DNA of 64,000 bases from Rhodospirillaceae bacterium (GCA_947476695.1 CANJRD010000001.1:496001-560000), one strand, 5' to 3'. Positions 46,787-56,402 are shown, counted from the first letter of the stretch. Numbers and translations: made by a program. The notes: generated by a model not told the origin, from the sequence alone.

Positions 46787-47419
46787 ATGAGATTTGGAAA
46801 ACACAGCTGCCACGACGGACATGATGCGGAAGGGCACCATCCCCGGGGCATCTTCAAGTTCATCGGGCGCCATCGCGGGCGTCGCGGCTGGGGCGGCCAC
46901 TTCGGTGGCGGCGGATTCGGCGGTGGATTCGGCGGGCTGATGGCCGGCCGCAAGCTGGCCTCCGGCGACCTCAATCTGGTGATCCTGGCGCTGCTCGCCG
47001 AACAGCCGCGCCACGGCTACGACATCATCAAGGGCCTCGAGGAACACTCGAAGGGCTACTACGCGCCCAGCCCCGGCATGGTCTATCCGGCGCTGACGTA
47101 CATCGAAGAACTCGGCCACGCCGCCGTCGCTCAGGATGGCGCGAAAAAGCTCTACACGATCACGGACGAAGGCCGCGCCCATCTCGACGCCAACCGGGCG
47201 CAGGCGGAGTCGATCCTGAATGAGCTCGCCGCCGTCGGGCGCAAGCTGGAACGGGTGCGCGAATTCTTCGGCGACGAGGAAGACTCCGACAACAGCCTGC
47301 ACGCCATCGTGCACGAACTGCGTCACCTATTGCGCGACAAGCGCCGCGCCGACGACAAGGAACGCGCGCGCGTGGGCGAGATCCTGAAGCGCGCGATCGC
47401 CGAGATTCGCGGCAACTAG
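46787..47419 (+). CDS. PadR-family regulator with a His/Gly-rich N-terminal extension
   Basis: 210 residues. The first ~50 residues are His- and Gly-rich (HSCHDGHDAEGHHP, GGHFGGGGFGGGFGG), then a winged-helix PadR domain (LNLVILALLAEQPRHGYDII, SPGMVYPALTYIEELG) and a C-terminal dimerisation helix. The layout matches E. coli YqjI, whose N-terminal extension binds metal. A metal-responsive repressor is therefore likely, ligand unproven. Its stop overlaps that of mscS. Confidence 0.9.
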   Translation: MRFGKHSCHDGHDAEGHHPRGIFKFIGRHRGRRGWGGHFGGGGFGGGFGGLMAGRKLASGDLNLVILALLAEQPRHGYDIIKGLEEHSKGYYAPSPGMVYPALTYIEELGHAAVAQDGAKKLYTITDEGRAHLDANRAQAESILNELAAVGRKLERVREFFGDEEDSDNSLHAIVHELRHLLRDKRRADDKERARVGEILKRAIAEIRGN

Positions 47420-48291
47420 ACTGGCTTGGGTAGCTGCGGCTGCGCCTGAGGCTGAGGTTGCGCCGGCACAACAGGCATCAGCTTGATGCCGTCGCGACCG
47501 AAGGCCGACAGGATGGTCTGATAGAGCGCCAGCTGCAGCGGCCCTAAGTCGGTGCCTTTGCACCACGCCTGAACGGTGATGCGGATGCCGGTCTCGGTTT
47601 GTCGCAGCACGCCGATTAACGGCGCGGGATTCTTCAACACCCGCGCATCGGCCGCGACGATATCGCTCACGAGCTGCAGCACGTGATCGATATCGTTGAT
47701 CGGCTGCACCACCAGCTCGACGTCGCAGCGGCGCGTCTGATTGGTGGTCAGGTTCTTGGTCACGCCCGACCACACGCTGGAATTCGGGATCACGATCCGG
47801 ATGTTTTCCGGGCTGTTGATCTCGGTGGTGAACAGGCTGACTTCGGTCACCGTTCCTGTCACGCCCGCCGTCTCGACCGTATCGCCCACGCGGAACGGCC
47901 GGAACATGATCAGCATGAAGCCCGACGCCACATGACCCAGCGTGCCTTGCAGCGCCAGGCCGATGGCCAAGCCGGCGGCGCCGATCACGGCCACGACGCT
48001 GTTGGTCTGGACACCGAACGCCGACAGCATGGCGACGAGCGTCAACGCCAGGATCGCGTACTTCGCCAGCGAGGCGACGAAGGACACGATGGTGATGTCG
48101 ACATGCGGCGCGCGGCGTCCGGCGCGCACCATCGCCGAGCGCACCGTGCGGGCGATGAAATAGCCGATGATCAGGATCGCGATGGCGCCCAGGATCTTCA
48201 GGCCCCAAATGCCGGCCAGATCGAAGGCCGTGTCCCAGCCGCGTTCCGCCGCGCGCTGCCAGCGCGAGGCCGCCTTGTCGAATTGGTTCAT
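47416..48291 (-). CDS. Small-conductance mechanosensitive channel (MscS family)
   Basis: 291 residues from ATG 48289-48291. Membrane segments TFDLAGIWGLKILGAIAILI and YAILALTLVAMLSAFGVQ, pore helix VIGAAGLAIGLALQGTLGHV, beta domain (FRVGDTVETAGVTGTVTEV; VIPNSSVWSGV) and a Pro/Gln-rich tail. It releases solutes on osmotic downshock. The start lies 33 bases before the gshB stop side, in the same leftward unit. Confidence 0.93.
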   Translation of the reverse strand: MNQFDKAASRWQRAAERGWDTAFDLAGIWGLKILGAIAILIIGYFIARTVRSAMVRAGRRAPHVDITIVSFVASLAKYAILALTLVAMLSAFGVQTNSVVAVIGAAGLAIGLALQGTLGHVASGFMLIMFRPFRVGDTVETAGVTGTVTEVSLFTTEINSPENIRIVIPNSSVWSGVTKNLTTNQTRRCDVELVVQPINDIDHVLQLVSDIVAADARVLKNPAPLIGVLRQTETGIRITVQAWCKGTDLGPLQLALYQTILSAFGRDGIKLMPVVPAQPQPQAQPQLPKPV

Positions 48292-48323
48292 ATCCAAGGG
48301 CGAAAACTCCGCTTCGGCGCAGC

Positions 48324-49265
48324 CTAAGGCAGACGCCGCTCGATGGCGTCCCACACCAGCTGTTCCAAGGCCGAACCGTCGAAACGGTTGATTTCCTGGA
48401 TGCCGGTCGGCGAGGTCACGTTGATCTCCGTCAGATAGTCGCCGATGACGTCGATGCCGACGAAGATCAGGCCGCGCTCTTTCAGCGCCGGGCCGATGAT
48501 TTCGCAGATCTCCTGCTCGCGCTTGGTCAGCGTGGTTTTCTCGGGGCGTCCGCCCACATGCATGTTCGAGCGCGCTTCGCCGGCCGCCGGCACGCGGTTG
48601 ACCGCGCCCGCCGCCTTGCCGTCGACCAGGATGATGCGCTTGTCGCCCTTGCGCACCTCCGGCACGTAGCGCTGCACGATCACCGGCTCGCGCCAGGTGG
48701 TGGTGAACATCTCCAGCAGCGCGCCCAGGTTCTCGTCGTCGGGGCGCACATGGAACACGCCCGCGCCGCCGTTGCCGTACAGCGGCTTGATGATGATGTC
48801 CTGATGCTCGGCGCGGAATTCGCGGATCGCCTCGACGTCGGCGGAAATCAGGGTCGGCGGCATCACGCCCTCGAAGTGCGTGACGAACAATTTCTCCGGC
48901 GCGTTGCGCACGTGCGCGGGGTCGTTCACCACCAACGTCTTCGGATGGATGTGCTCAAGCACGTGCGTGGCCGTGATGTAGGCCATGTCGAACGGCGGGT
49001 CCTGACGCATCAGCACCACGTCCACTTGCGACAGGTCGAGCACTTCTTCCGCGCCCAGCGTGAAGTGGTTGCCCAACTCGCGGCGCACCTGAAGCGCGCG
49101 TCCGCGCGCGATCACGCGGCCTTCCTTGAAGCTCAGCTTGCGCGGAAGATAGTGATACAGCGCGTGGCCGCGCCGCTGCGCTTCCATCGCCAGCATGAAG
49201 GTCGAGTCCGCGTTGATGTTGACGGACTCAATCGGGTCCATCTGGATAGCGACCTTCAGGCTCAT
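48324..49265 (-). CDS. gshB: Glutathione synthetase
   Basis: 313 residues. ATP-grasp ligase joining gamma-glutamylcysteine and glycine. N-terminal [20 protein letters not shown] and the core [18 protein letters not shown], then the metal site [19 protein letters not shown]. In alphaproteobacteria it commonly clusters with yraN, rsmI and an LpoA-like lipoprotein, as here. Confidence 0.96.
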   Translation of the reverse strand: MSLKVAIQMDPIESVNINADSTFMLAMEAQRRGHALYHYLPRKLSFKEGRVIARGRALQVRRELGNHFTLGAEEVLDLSQVDVVLMRQDPPFDMAYITATHVLEHIHPKTLVVNDPAHVRNAPEKLFVTHFEGVMPPTLISADVEAIREFRAEHQDIIIKPLYGNGGAGVFHVRPDDENLGALLEMFTTTWREPVIVQRYVPEVRKGDKRIILVDGKAAGAVNRVPAAGEARSNMHVGGRPEKTTLTKREQEICEIIGPALKERGLIFVGIDVIGDYLTEINVTSPTGIQEINRFDGSALEQLVWDAIERRLP

Positions 49266-49295
49266 CTCATTCCCCCTGGGATTCCTTGGCGACGG

Positions 49296-50186
49296 CTAGT
49301 GTAGCCGTTCGCGCAGTTCCTGGACGACCCCGGCAATCTTACGCCGATCCGGGCCTTCGGTGGCCCGTTCCAGAAAACCTTCGAATGCTTCGATGGCGTG
49401 CTTCAGGCGGCCCAGCCGCATCTGCATCACGCCTGCCTCGCGCCACAGCGCCTCCTGCTCTGGATTCAGGATCTGCATCCGGATCAAGGCTTCGAGCGCG
49501 TTCTCGACCATGCCGAGATCGAGGCGGCGCGACTTCACGTTGTTCTGCAGTCGGATCAGGATGTCGCGATTGCTCACCGTCCGATAGTGCGTGGCATCCA
49601 GCTCGACCGCCTGGCCGGCGACCACCTTCAGAAACTCGCGCAAGGCCGGCGTCTCCATCACGCGGCCGGCGTGGAACGGATCGATGATCACGCGGCGGCC
49701 GTCGGCGCCCTCGATACGCAGCAGGAAGTGTCCGGGGAAATTCAAACCCGCCGCCGCCCAACCTTGCGCGCGCGCGACGGTGAGATACAGGATGCCCAGC
49801 GCGACTGGCAGACCTTTGCGCCGCTCGATGACGCGCATCATGTTGGCGTTGTCGAGATCGTCATAAGTGTCTTCGTCGCCGCAATAGCGGAACTCGTTGC
49901 AGATCACTTCCGACAGGATGCGCGCCATATCCTCGGGCGTGGGAGCCTCGAGCGTGCCCAGCGCATCGACGTGGCGCTTCACCGTGTCGGAAATCTCGCG
50001 CAAGTGATCGCGATAGATATCGAGATCGGACGCGGGATGATCGAACGAGGCGAGGATCAGCGCCGCCTCCGCGAGATCGATGTCCTCATCGGGCAGGCTC
50101 GCGATCTTCGCCAGCGCCGCTTCAGCCTCGGCGGTTTTCAAGCCATTGCTCGCGGAACCCGGGACGCTATTCTCGTTCGCGTTCAA
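49296..50186 (-). CDS. SirB1/transglutaminase-like protein with TPR-like tail
   Basis: 296 residues. The transglutaminase-like core has KGLPVALGILYLTVARAQGW, GLNFPGHFLLRIEG and the His/Asp region; the C-terminal ~80 residues (ALIRMQILNPEQEALWREAG, GRLKHAIEAFEGFL) look like TPR helices. Family function is uncertain. It sits upstream of gshB in the same direction, and the unit continues with yraN and rsmI after a 135-base gap. Confidence 0.88.
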   Translation of the reverse strand: MNANENSVPGSASNGLKTAEAEAALAKIASLPDEDIDLAEAALILASFDHPASDLDIYRDHLREISDTVKRHVDALGTLEAPTPEDMARILSEVICNEFRYCGDEDTYDDLDNANMMRVIERRKGLPVALGILYLTVARAQGWAAAGLNFPGHFLLRIEGADGRRVIIDPFHAGRVMETPALREFLKVVAGQAVELDATHYRTVSNRDILIRLQNNVKSRRLDLGMVENALEALIRMQILNPEQEALWREAGVMQMRLGRLKHAIEAFEGFLERATEGPDRRKIAGVVQELRERLH

Positions 50187-50321
50187 ACGCTCGCCGTCCT
50201 GTGGTGGTCTGTCTTAAGTCTTTGATGGCTAAACGTGTACGCCATTGGCAAGGCTTTTCCAATCACGCCCCGCCAAGGGGCGATTTGGGGATCGGAAAGA
50301 CAAGCTTTACGGCGGCTCCAC

Positions 50322-50699
50322 TTACGGTCGCCAAGCGTCGACGAGATGACGTGGCCACAATCCGCTACCCAAAATCATAACGTCGAATCGGGCCGTGCAG
50401 TCGCCCAATCCGGGATGACGCGCCAGGAACAGGGTGGCGGCTTGCTCGATCCGGTGCTGCTGGTTCTTGGTCACGGCGAAGACGGCCTGGTCGGCCTGGG
50501 CCCGCGCCTTGACCTCGATAAAGGCCACGGTTTTGCCGCGTCGCGCGACAAGGTCGATCTCGCCGATGCGCGTGCCGCGCAGGCCTGCATACCGGCGCGC
50601 CAGGATGCGCCAGCCGCTCAGTCGCAATCGAATCACGCACAATTGCTCGGCCCAGCGTCCGCGGCGCTCGGCGGCCTGGCGTGAGGTGCGCGCGCTCAT
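50322..50699 (-). CDS. YraN family (UPF0102) nuclease-fold protein
   Basis: 125 residues. Restriction-endonuclease-like fold: RRGRWAEQLCVIRLRLSGWRIL, then TRIGEIDLVARRGKTVAFIEVKAR with the E/D-x-E-V-K nuclease motif. Its biological target is unknown. The ATG overlaps the rsmI stop (ATGA), so it is translationally coupled. Confidence 0.92.
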   Translation of the reverse strand: MSARTSRQAAERRGRWAEQLCVIRLRLSGWRILARRYAGLRGTRIGEIDLVARRGKTVAFIEVKARAQADQAVFAVTKNQQHRIEQAATLFLARHPGLGDCTARFDVMILGSGLWPRHLVDAWRP

Positions 50700-51610
50700 T
50701 CCTTGCCCAGGGCCAGCGCGCGCGCATAGACGACGCGCTTGGGCTGGTCGAGATCGGCGGCGACCTGCGCGGCCGCATCGCGCACGGATAATGTGGTCAG
50801 CGCTCTGCGCAATGCCGTGTCCACATCCGCCTCGCTCACCTCGGTGGGCAATGGCCCGCCGACAACGACGGCGATCTCGCCCCGGGGCGCGCCGGCGGCG
50901 GCATAATGCGCCGCGAGTTCGGACAAGGAACCGCGGCGCGCTTCCTCGAACCGCTTGGTCAATTCGCGACAGACCGCAGCCTGCCGGTCGCCCAACACGG
51001 TTTGCATGTCGACAAGGCTTTCGGCGATGCGCGGGCCGGTCTCGTAGAAGATCAAGGTCGCGGGCACGTCGCGCACCTCTTCCAGCGACCGGCAGCGCGC
51101 GCCGCTTTTCGGCGGCAAGAATCCCGCGAACATCACGCGATCGGTGGGCAGGCCCGCGATCACCAGCGCGGCGAGCATTGCCGACGCGCCGGGAACGGGC
51201 ACCACCTGCAGTCCGCTGGCGACACAAGCTTGCACCAGCTTGTAGCCGGGGTCCGACAGCAGCGGGGTGCCGGCATCGGAAACCAGCGCGACACGCGCGC
51301 CGGCTTGCATCTCCGCCAGCAGCCGTGGCCGCACCCGGTCGGCGTTGTGATCGTGATACGGCGTCAGGTCCGTGCCGATGCCATAGCGACGCAACAGCAC
51401 GGACGTCACGCGCGTGTCCTCGCAGGCAATGGTGTCGACCCCTTTCAAGGTCGCCAGCGCCCTTAAGGTGATGTCGCCCAAATTGCCGATCGGCGTCGAG
51501 ACGATGTAAAGGCCAGGCGGCAGCGGGCCCGAGGTCGGGGCCAATTCGACCACGCCCGCCTCTGGCGCGTTATCGTCCGTCACGCTCGGAACTTGGGTCT
51601 TTTCGGTCAT
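50696..51610 (-). CDS. rsmI: 16S rRNA (cytidine-1402-2'-O) methyltransferase
   Basis: 304 residues. Tetrapyrrole-methylase fold with LYIVSTPIGNLGDITLRALA, the VSDAGTPLLSDPGYKLV loop and PGASAMLAALVIAGLPTDRV. Modifies C1402 in the ribosomal P site. The rsmI-yraN pair and the divergent LpoA-like gene 86 bases away are a conserved set. Confidence 0.96.
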   Translation of the reverse strand: MTEKTQVPSVTDDNAPEAGVVELAPTSGPLPPGLYIVSTPIGNLGDITLRALATLKGVDTIACEDTRVTSVLLRRYGIGTDLTPYHDHNADRVRPRLLAEMQAGARVALVSDAGTPLLSDPGYKLVQACVASGLQVVPVPGASAMLAALVIAGLPTDRVMFAGFLPPKSGARCRSLEEVRDVPATLIFYETGPRIAESLVDMQTVLGDRQAAVCRELTKRFEEARRGSLSELAAHYAAAGAPRGEIAVVVGGPLPTEVSEADVDTALRRALTTLSVRDAAAQVAADLDQPKRVVYARALALGKE

Positions 51611-51696
51611 ATCCGTCGATTTACTTGGCCCGATTTACTTAGCAAGGTGCCGACGTTAGGTTGGCCGCCCGCCCGCGCCGCGCCATGGAATTTTCG

Positions 51697-53052
51697 ATGC
51701 CTCTTTCGCGCATTCTAACCACTGTCGCCGCCGTCGTCGTGCTTGCCGCGTGTGCCAGTACGCCCGCGCCGCGCCGCGCCGCCGTTCCTGCCGCCGGCCC
51801 GCCGCTGCAGACGACCCAGCCGATCCCCAAGTCCGGTGTCGGCCCCGCCGCCATTCCGCGCAATCAACAGCTGATTCCGCGCGCCGGTGCGCAAGGTCCC
51901 GCCGTGGTGCCGGGTGGCCTGATGCGCGCCGCCCTGCTTGTGCCGCTCAGCGGTCAATCCGCCGCGCTTGGTCAAGCTTTGGTGAATGCCGCCCAGATGG
52001 CGCTGTTCGAGGTCGCCGACGAGCACCTCGTGCTGCAGATCTACGACACCCAAGGCACACCGGACGAAACCGCCCGCGTCACCGCCCGTGCGATTTCAGA
52101 AGGCGCGCAGATCATTCTCGGGCCCGTGTTCGCCGCCGATGCGCGGGCCGCCGGTCCGGTGGCCGCGGCCAGCGGCGTGAATATCGTCACCTTCTCGACC
52201 GATCCGTCGATCGCGGGCGACAACGTCTTCGTGCTCGGTTTCCTGGTGCCTGAACAGGTGCGCGAGATCATCGCCTATGCGCGCTCGCAAGGGCGCGAAC
52301 GCTTCGCGGTGCTGGCGCCGGAATCCGCTTACGGTCAGGCGGTGGTCGATGCGTTCAATCGCTATGTGCCCGCCAGCGGCGGCAAGATCGCCAAGGTCGG
52401 CATCTACAATGCGGCGGCGAAGAACATCGATCAGGTCATCAAGCAGATGGCCGACTACGATGCGCGCAAGCGCACCCTCGCCGCACAGAAAGCCCAGCTG
52501 GCTGGCAAGACCGACGAAATCAGCCAAGCCGCGCTGAAGCGTCTCGAAGCGTCCGACGCCGCCGGCGAAGTGGACTTCGATGCGATCCTGCTGCCCGACC
52601 AGGGCACGGATCTGTCGCGCACGGCGGCGCTGCTGCCGTTCTACGAGATCAATCCCGGCCCGGTGCAGTTCCTCGGCACGTTGCTGTGGAACCAGCAGAA
52701 CCTGGGCCGCGAACAGGCGCTGATCGGTGGGGTCTATCCGGCGCCGTCGCCCGATGGGAACCGTCAATTCGTGCAGCGCTATCGCGAGCTTTATAACGCC
52801 GTGCCGCCAACGCTGGCCAGCCACGCCTACGATGCGGTGGCTCTGGCCGGCGCGCTCGCGCGCAGCGGCCTGGCGCGGCCGTTCTCGGCGGAAGCCCTGA
52901 CGTCGCCCAGCGGGTTCGCCGGTGTCGACGGCATCTTCCGCTTCACGCAGAACGGTTTGTCGGAGCGCGGCTTCGCGATCATGCAAGTGACGCGCGAAGG
53001 GTCCTCTGTCGCCCAGCCGCCGCCGGCAAGCTTCGGCGGCGCGCAATACTAG
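51697..53052 (+). CDS. LpoA-like penicillin-binding protein activator (periplasmic-binding fold lipoprotein)
   Basis: 451 residues from ATG 51697. Lipobox in VVVLAACAST. A Pro-rich linker of ~60 residues leads to a type I periplasmic-binding fold: MRAALLVPLSGQSAALGQAL, IILGPVFAADARAAGP, VNIVTFSTDPSIAGDNVF and SHAYDAVALAGALA. The family activates PBP1A from the outer membrane in E. coli; orthologues in this genome context are annotated the same. Divergent from rsmI. Confidence 0.88.
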   Translation: MPLSRILTTVAAVVVLAACASTPAPRRAAVPAAGPPLQTTQPIPKSGVGPAAIPRNQQLIPRAGAQGPAVVPGGLMRAALLVPLSGQSAALGQALVNAAQMALFEVADEHLVLQIYDTQGTPDETARVTARAISEGAQIILGPVFAADARAAGPVAAASGVNIVTFSTDPSIAGDNVFVLGFLVPEQVREIIAYARSQGRERFAVLAPESAYGQAVVDAFNRYVPASGGKIAKVGIYNAAAKNIDQVIKQMADYDARKRTLAAQKAQLAGKTDEISQAALKRLEASDAAGEVDFDAILLPDQGTDLSRTAALLPFYEINPGPVQFLGTLLWNQQNLGREQALIGGVYPAPSPDGNRQFVQRYRELYNAVPPTLASHAYDAVALAGALARSGLARPFSAEALTSPSGFAGVDGIFRFTQNGLSERGFAIMQVTREGSSVAQPPPASFGGAQY

Positions 53053-53062
53053 CCGCCAGCTC

Positions 53063-53863
53063 TTACTTGGAGTAATCGCCCGCGGGTGGCGTGTAGTTCG
53101 GCGCTGAAACGGCGGGGGCCGGCATCGGCGCGGATTGCACCGCCGGCGCTTCCATGCCGCGCGTCGGATAGACGTTGCGATTCAGCGCGTCGCGCACGTT
53201 GGTCGCGGCGCGCAAACCCGAACGCTGGACGACCGCGCGCGGATCGCCGTTGTTCACGCCGTAGACCGCCGCATTCCAATCCTTGCGTGGCTTGATCACC
53301 GCGCCCTCGAACGCACCGCCCGCGAACAGGCCGGAGTTCTTCGAATAGGCGACGATGTCCTGGCCGACGTGCGTGGTGGTCGCGGCTTCCGCGCCGCCGC
53401 CGATGGTGCCGACCGAGATGCCGACGCTGGCGCCCAGCTTGAACTCATCGTTCAGCACCGCCGCCATGCCCTTCTCGGTCAGGATCGCGAACACGATCGC
53501 CGAGGACTGCATGCCGATCTGCAGGCCGATGGAACCGGCCGTCATGCGATAGAACGCGGGATCGCTGAACGTCTTGTCAGGCATGCGCGCCATCAGCACG
53601 CCATCGCCGAACGCGCCGCCGATGATGAATCCGGCCTTATAGAACGAGGGGATGATGAGAACGCCGACGGCGTCGCTCAGCACGTTGTCGAGTTCGCCGC
53701 CGCGACGGGTCTCTTCCCGTACGCGATCGACGGTAATGGCCGCTTCGTCCATGACATGGCGCGCGTTCAACGTGTCGTCGCCGGCGAAGGCGGCATGGCT
53801 CTGCAGCGCGGCGCCGCCTGCGGCCACGGTCAACAGCGAGAACGTGCGGCGTGAAAGGGGCAT
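53063..53863 (-). CDS. SYLF/YSC84-like lipid-binding protein with Tat-type signal
   Basis: 266 residues. N-terminus PLSRRTFSLLTVAAGGAALQ resembles a twin-arginine signal. The SYLF domain shows DAVGVLIIPSFYKAGFIIGG, DPAFYRMTAGSIGLQIGMQS and IVAYSKNSGLFAGGAFEGAV. SYLF domains bind phosphoinositides in eukaryotes; the bacterial role is unclear. A Pro/Ala tail (SAPMPAPAVSAPNYTPP) follows. Confidence 0.9.
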   Translation of the reverse strand: MPLSRRTFSLLTVAAGGAALQSHAAFAGDDTLNARHVMDEAAITVDRVREETRRGGELDNVLSDAVGVLIIPSFYKAGFIIGGAFGDGVLMARMPDKTFSDPAFYRMTAGSIGLQIGMQSSAIVFAILTEKGMAAVLNDEFKLGASVGISVGTIGGGAEAATTTHVGQDIVAYSKNSGLFAGGAFEGAVIKPRKDWNAAVYGVNNGDPRAVVQRSGLRAATNVRDALNRNVYPTRGMEAPAVQSAPMPAPAVSAPNYTPPAGDYSK

Positions 53864-53946
53864 GGGGGGATACTCCTGGGTCGGCGGGGGAATTCTATCT
53901 TAGCAACGCAACTGCGTCAGTTGTGTGGCGGCGTATCAATTCGCGG

Positions 53947-55038
53947 TCAGGGCGAATTCTTGCGCAGCGCGCTATCGACATAGCGGCCCTGGAACAGGCT
54001 GATGCCCAGTTGCCGGCCGACGGTGATCGCCGCTTCGGAATCGCAACGCGCGAGAATCGTGCGGCCCTTCTTGCGCTCGCGAATCATCTGCTTCAGTTCC
54101 TGGCCGATCGAAGTGCCGACCCAGCCCGCAAGGTCGTGGGTCCAGTTCAGCTTCAGGAAATTCACGCCGAGCCGCTCAGGGTCCGCGAAAGGGAAACTCT
54201 GCAGCGTCAGGCCGTCGACCAGCAGCTTATAGCCGCGCGCAATGGCGAAATCGCGCGCGAAGGTGAAGCTTTCCGGATCGGAGAAGATGTCTTCCAGCCG
54301 CATTTCCAGAATCACGTCCTGGTTCGTCGGCGCGAAGTCTTCGTCGAAAGCGACGAATTCTTCCGACAGCAGCGTGTTGACGTTCAAATTGATGCTGAAG
54401 CTGTCGCGCATCAGCGAGCGGTCGTCGCGGCGCGAAATCTGCGCCATCACCCGCTTGTCGAGCGTCTGCGTCAGGCGCTGGAACAGCCATGGGTTCACGG
54501 TCATGTCCGTGCGGGGCATCAACGTCTCGCGCAGGTCCGCGATCGACACGAACAGCTCGGTGAATACGACTTCGGCGCGGTTGTCGTCCACGAAGGCGCA
54601 GACGGACTGGCGGCGCGTATAGCTCGACAGGTCGACGCGTTGCAGCGAGTCCTCGGCCTTGGACAGCTCAAGCGGCGTCAGCGGTTGCCCGCGCTCCTGG
54701 CTGCCGGTCGACAGGCGCACCTCGCGTTCGGCCACCAGCTGCTCAAGCGTCTTGTTGTGGGCCTGCGCGCCCGAGGACGATTGCCGGTGGGCGAACGACA
54801 ACAGCTTTTCATAGTCGGTGGCGAGATCGAACCAGCTGGTCAGGCGGTTCTTGCGCGCGTCCGTCTTGAACTTCGCCATCAGCGGGTCGCGTTCCCACAG
54901 CTTCATCAGCTTCAGGATCGCGCGTTCCGCGTGAACGGTTTCGCCGTTCTCGAAGATCACCATCAGGTCGCTGTTGCGCAGGCGGTAAAGCCATGCGGAC
55001 CGTGTGCGCGTCAGATCGTCGAACGCCGTCTCGGCCAT
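53947..55038 (-). CDS. Degenerate GGDEF-EAL-like protein B
   Basis: 363 residues. An N-terminal ~120 residues with WLYRLRNSDLMVIFENGETV resembles a worn GGDEF-like fold. The C-terminal half follows the EAL barrel order: FTELFVSIADL, SINLNVNTLL, DVILEMRLEDIF, YKLLVDGLTLQSF in place of the DDFG motif, NFLKLNW and LGISLFQGRYVD. Several catalytic acids are missing, so phosphodiesterase activity is unlikely; binding of c-di-GMP is not excluded. Starts one base after its paralogue's stop. Confidence 0.75.
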   Translation of the reverse strand: MAETAFDDLTRTRSAWLYRLRNSDLMVIFENGETVHAERAILKLMKLWERDPLMAKFKTDARKNRLTSWFDLATDYEKLLSFAHRQSSSGAQAHNKTLEQLVAEREVRLSTGSQERGQPLTPLELSKAEDSLQRVDLSSYTRRQSVCAFVDDNRAEVVFTELFVSIADLRETLMPRTDMTVNPWLFQRLTQTLDKRVMAQISRRDDRSLMRDSFSINLNVNTLLSEEFVAFDEDFAPTNQDVILEMRLEDIFSDPESFTFARDFAIARGYKLLVDGLTLQSFPFADPERLGVNFLKLNWTHDLAGWVGTSIGQELKQMIRERKKGRTILARCDSEAAITVGRQLGISLFQGRYVDSALRKNSP

Positions 55039-55039
55039 G

Positions 55040-56233
55040 CTAGCGGCCTCCCGCGGCGCGGCGGTTGCCGCTGCGCATCGCGTCCAGGAAACGTCCCTGG
55101 AACAGCGACAGACCGTTCTTCAGGCCCCAGGACAAAGCCTGGGTGGACTCGCAGCGCGACACGATCAGCTTGGTTTGGCCGAGGTTCTGGGCCAGCGATT
55201 GCACGACATCGGCGGAATCGCGCCCCTTGCTGTCCGCCAGTTCCGGCGCCCAGGCGACCTTGGCATAATCCGGTTTCAGCTTGGACACATCCAGCAGGCG
55301 CAGCACGCCCACGTTCAGCCCGTCGATCAACACCGCATGCCCCAGCGCGCGCAGCGCGCCCTCCACATCGAGGTAGAGGCTCAGGTTGGTCACGACGTCG
55401 ATCAGCTGCACCTCGACGACGATGCGCTGTTTCTCGATCCGCGAGATGAACGCCTTGAACGACGGTGTGACGATGGTCTCGAGGTTGAGGTTCAGGCTGA
55501 TCGCCGGGCACTCGCGCGCATGCGGCGCGCGCACCACCGTTTCGATCATCCGCATGTCCATGGTGCGGCTGAGATCCTGGAACAGCCAGCGGTCGCCGAG
55601 CAAATTCACGTTCGGCGCGACACTGCGCTGCAGGTCGCCGATGGAGATGAAGAATTCAACGAACTCGATCGAGGCTTCGTGGGTCGCGGCCTTGACGCGC
55701 AACACCGGCTGATCGCGCACGAAGGGCACGATGTTGGCGTGGGCGATCTTCTTCTGGATTTCGTCCAGCGATACCGGCGACAACTGCGGCAGCGGCGGGG
55801 CCTCGGTTCTCGGGGGGCCGGCTTGCGCGGCCTTTTTCATTTCCTGCGCGGTATGCAGCGCCATCGCGGAATCGATCCCGAGATCGTACCAGGCGCTGAA
55901 CTTGTCCTCGCCATTGGCGTCCATCGCCGTGATCGGGTCGGACTCGAACAGCACCCGCATCCGGTGCACGATGTCGTTCACATCGCGCTGCGCGCCGCCG
56001 TTGACGATCATGGCGATATCGCCGTTCGTCAGGTTGAAGATCTGGACTTGGCGCCCGCTTTCCAGAGGGCGGAACATCCGGGTTAGAATCTTCAAGCGGA
56101 CAGGCGTACGGTTCTGCGCCTGCATGGAACCCAAGCGCAGATAGACGACCTTGCGTCCCTCTGGATTCCGCCGCATACGATCGATGGTATCGACCAGCAG
56201 CGTTTCCTGATATCCACGCGCGCCTTGGTTCAT
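55040..56233 (-). CDS. Degenerate GGDEF-EAL-like protein A
   Basis: 397 residues, first gene of the pair. N-terminal region RTPVRLKILTRMFRPLESGR and VQIFNLTNGDIAMIVNGG looks GGDEF-derived. EAL-like landmarks are EFVEFFISIGDL, ISLNLNLETIV, IVVEVQLIDVV, HAVLIDGLNVGVL (again DG in place of DDFG), and GLSLFQGRFLDA. The order matches protein B along the length, so they are tandem paralogues. Divergent from the UDP-glucuronate decarboxylase gene, 169 bases away. Confidence 0.75.
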   Translation of the reverse strand: MNQGARGYQETLLVDTIDRMRRNPEGRKVVYLRLGSMQAQNRTPVRLKILTRMFRPLESGRQVQIFNLTNGDIAMIVNGGAQRDVNDIVHRMRVLFESDPITAMDANGEDKFSAWYDLGIDSAMALHTAQEMKKAAQAGPPRTEAPPLPQLSPVSLDEIQKKIAHANIVPFVRDQPVLRVKAATHEASIEFVEFFISIGDLQRSVAPNVNLLGDRWLFQDLSRTMDMRMIETVVRAPHARECPAISLNLNLETIVTPSFKAFISRIEKQRIVVEVQLIDVVTNLSLYLDVEGALRALGHAVLIDGLNVGVLRLLDVSKLKPDYAKVAWAPELADSKGRDSADVVQSLAQNLGQTKLIVSRCESTQALSWGLKNGLSLFQGRFLDAMRSGNRRAAGGR

Positions 56234-56293
56234 GAGGCTGACGCCATTCCCCCTTGCCCGGTCGCGATATGACGCGGCGGGTATGTTTGTTGT

Positions 56294-56313
56294 GTTACCG
56301 CTACCATGGTAAC
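56294..56313. promoter_or_regulatory. Inverted repeats in the divergent region between the EAL-like pair and the UXS gene
   Basis: GTTACC (56294-56299) and GGTAAC (56308-56313) form an inverted repeat; the overlapping TACCATGGTA (56302-56311) is a perfect palindrome. Could be an operator for one or both divergent units. Judged by symmetry only. Confidence 0.35.
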
Positions 56314-56402
56314 CATTTGGAAAAGATTAACAATTAGTAGTTGGCTGCGGTCCGGACCTAGGTTCGGCATCATGGGGCACGGCCAGAGACCGAAGGGATA
56401 GC

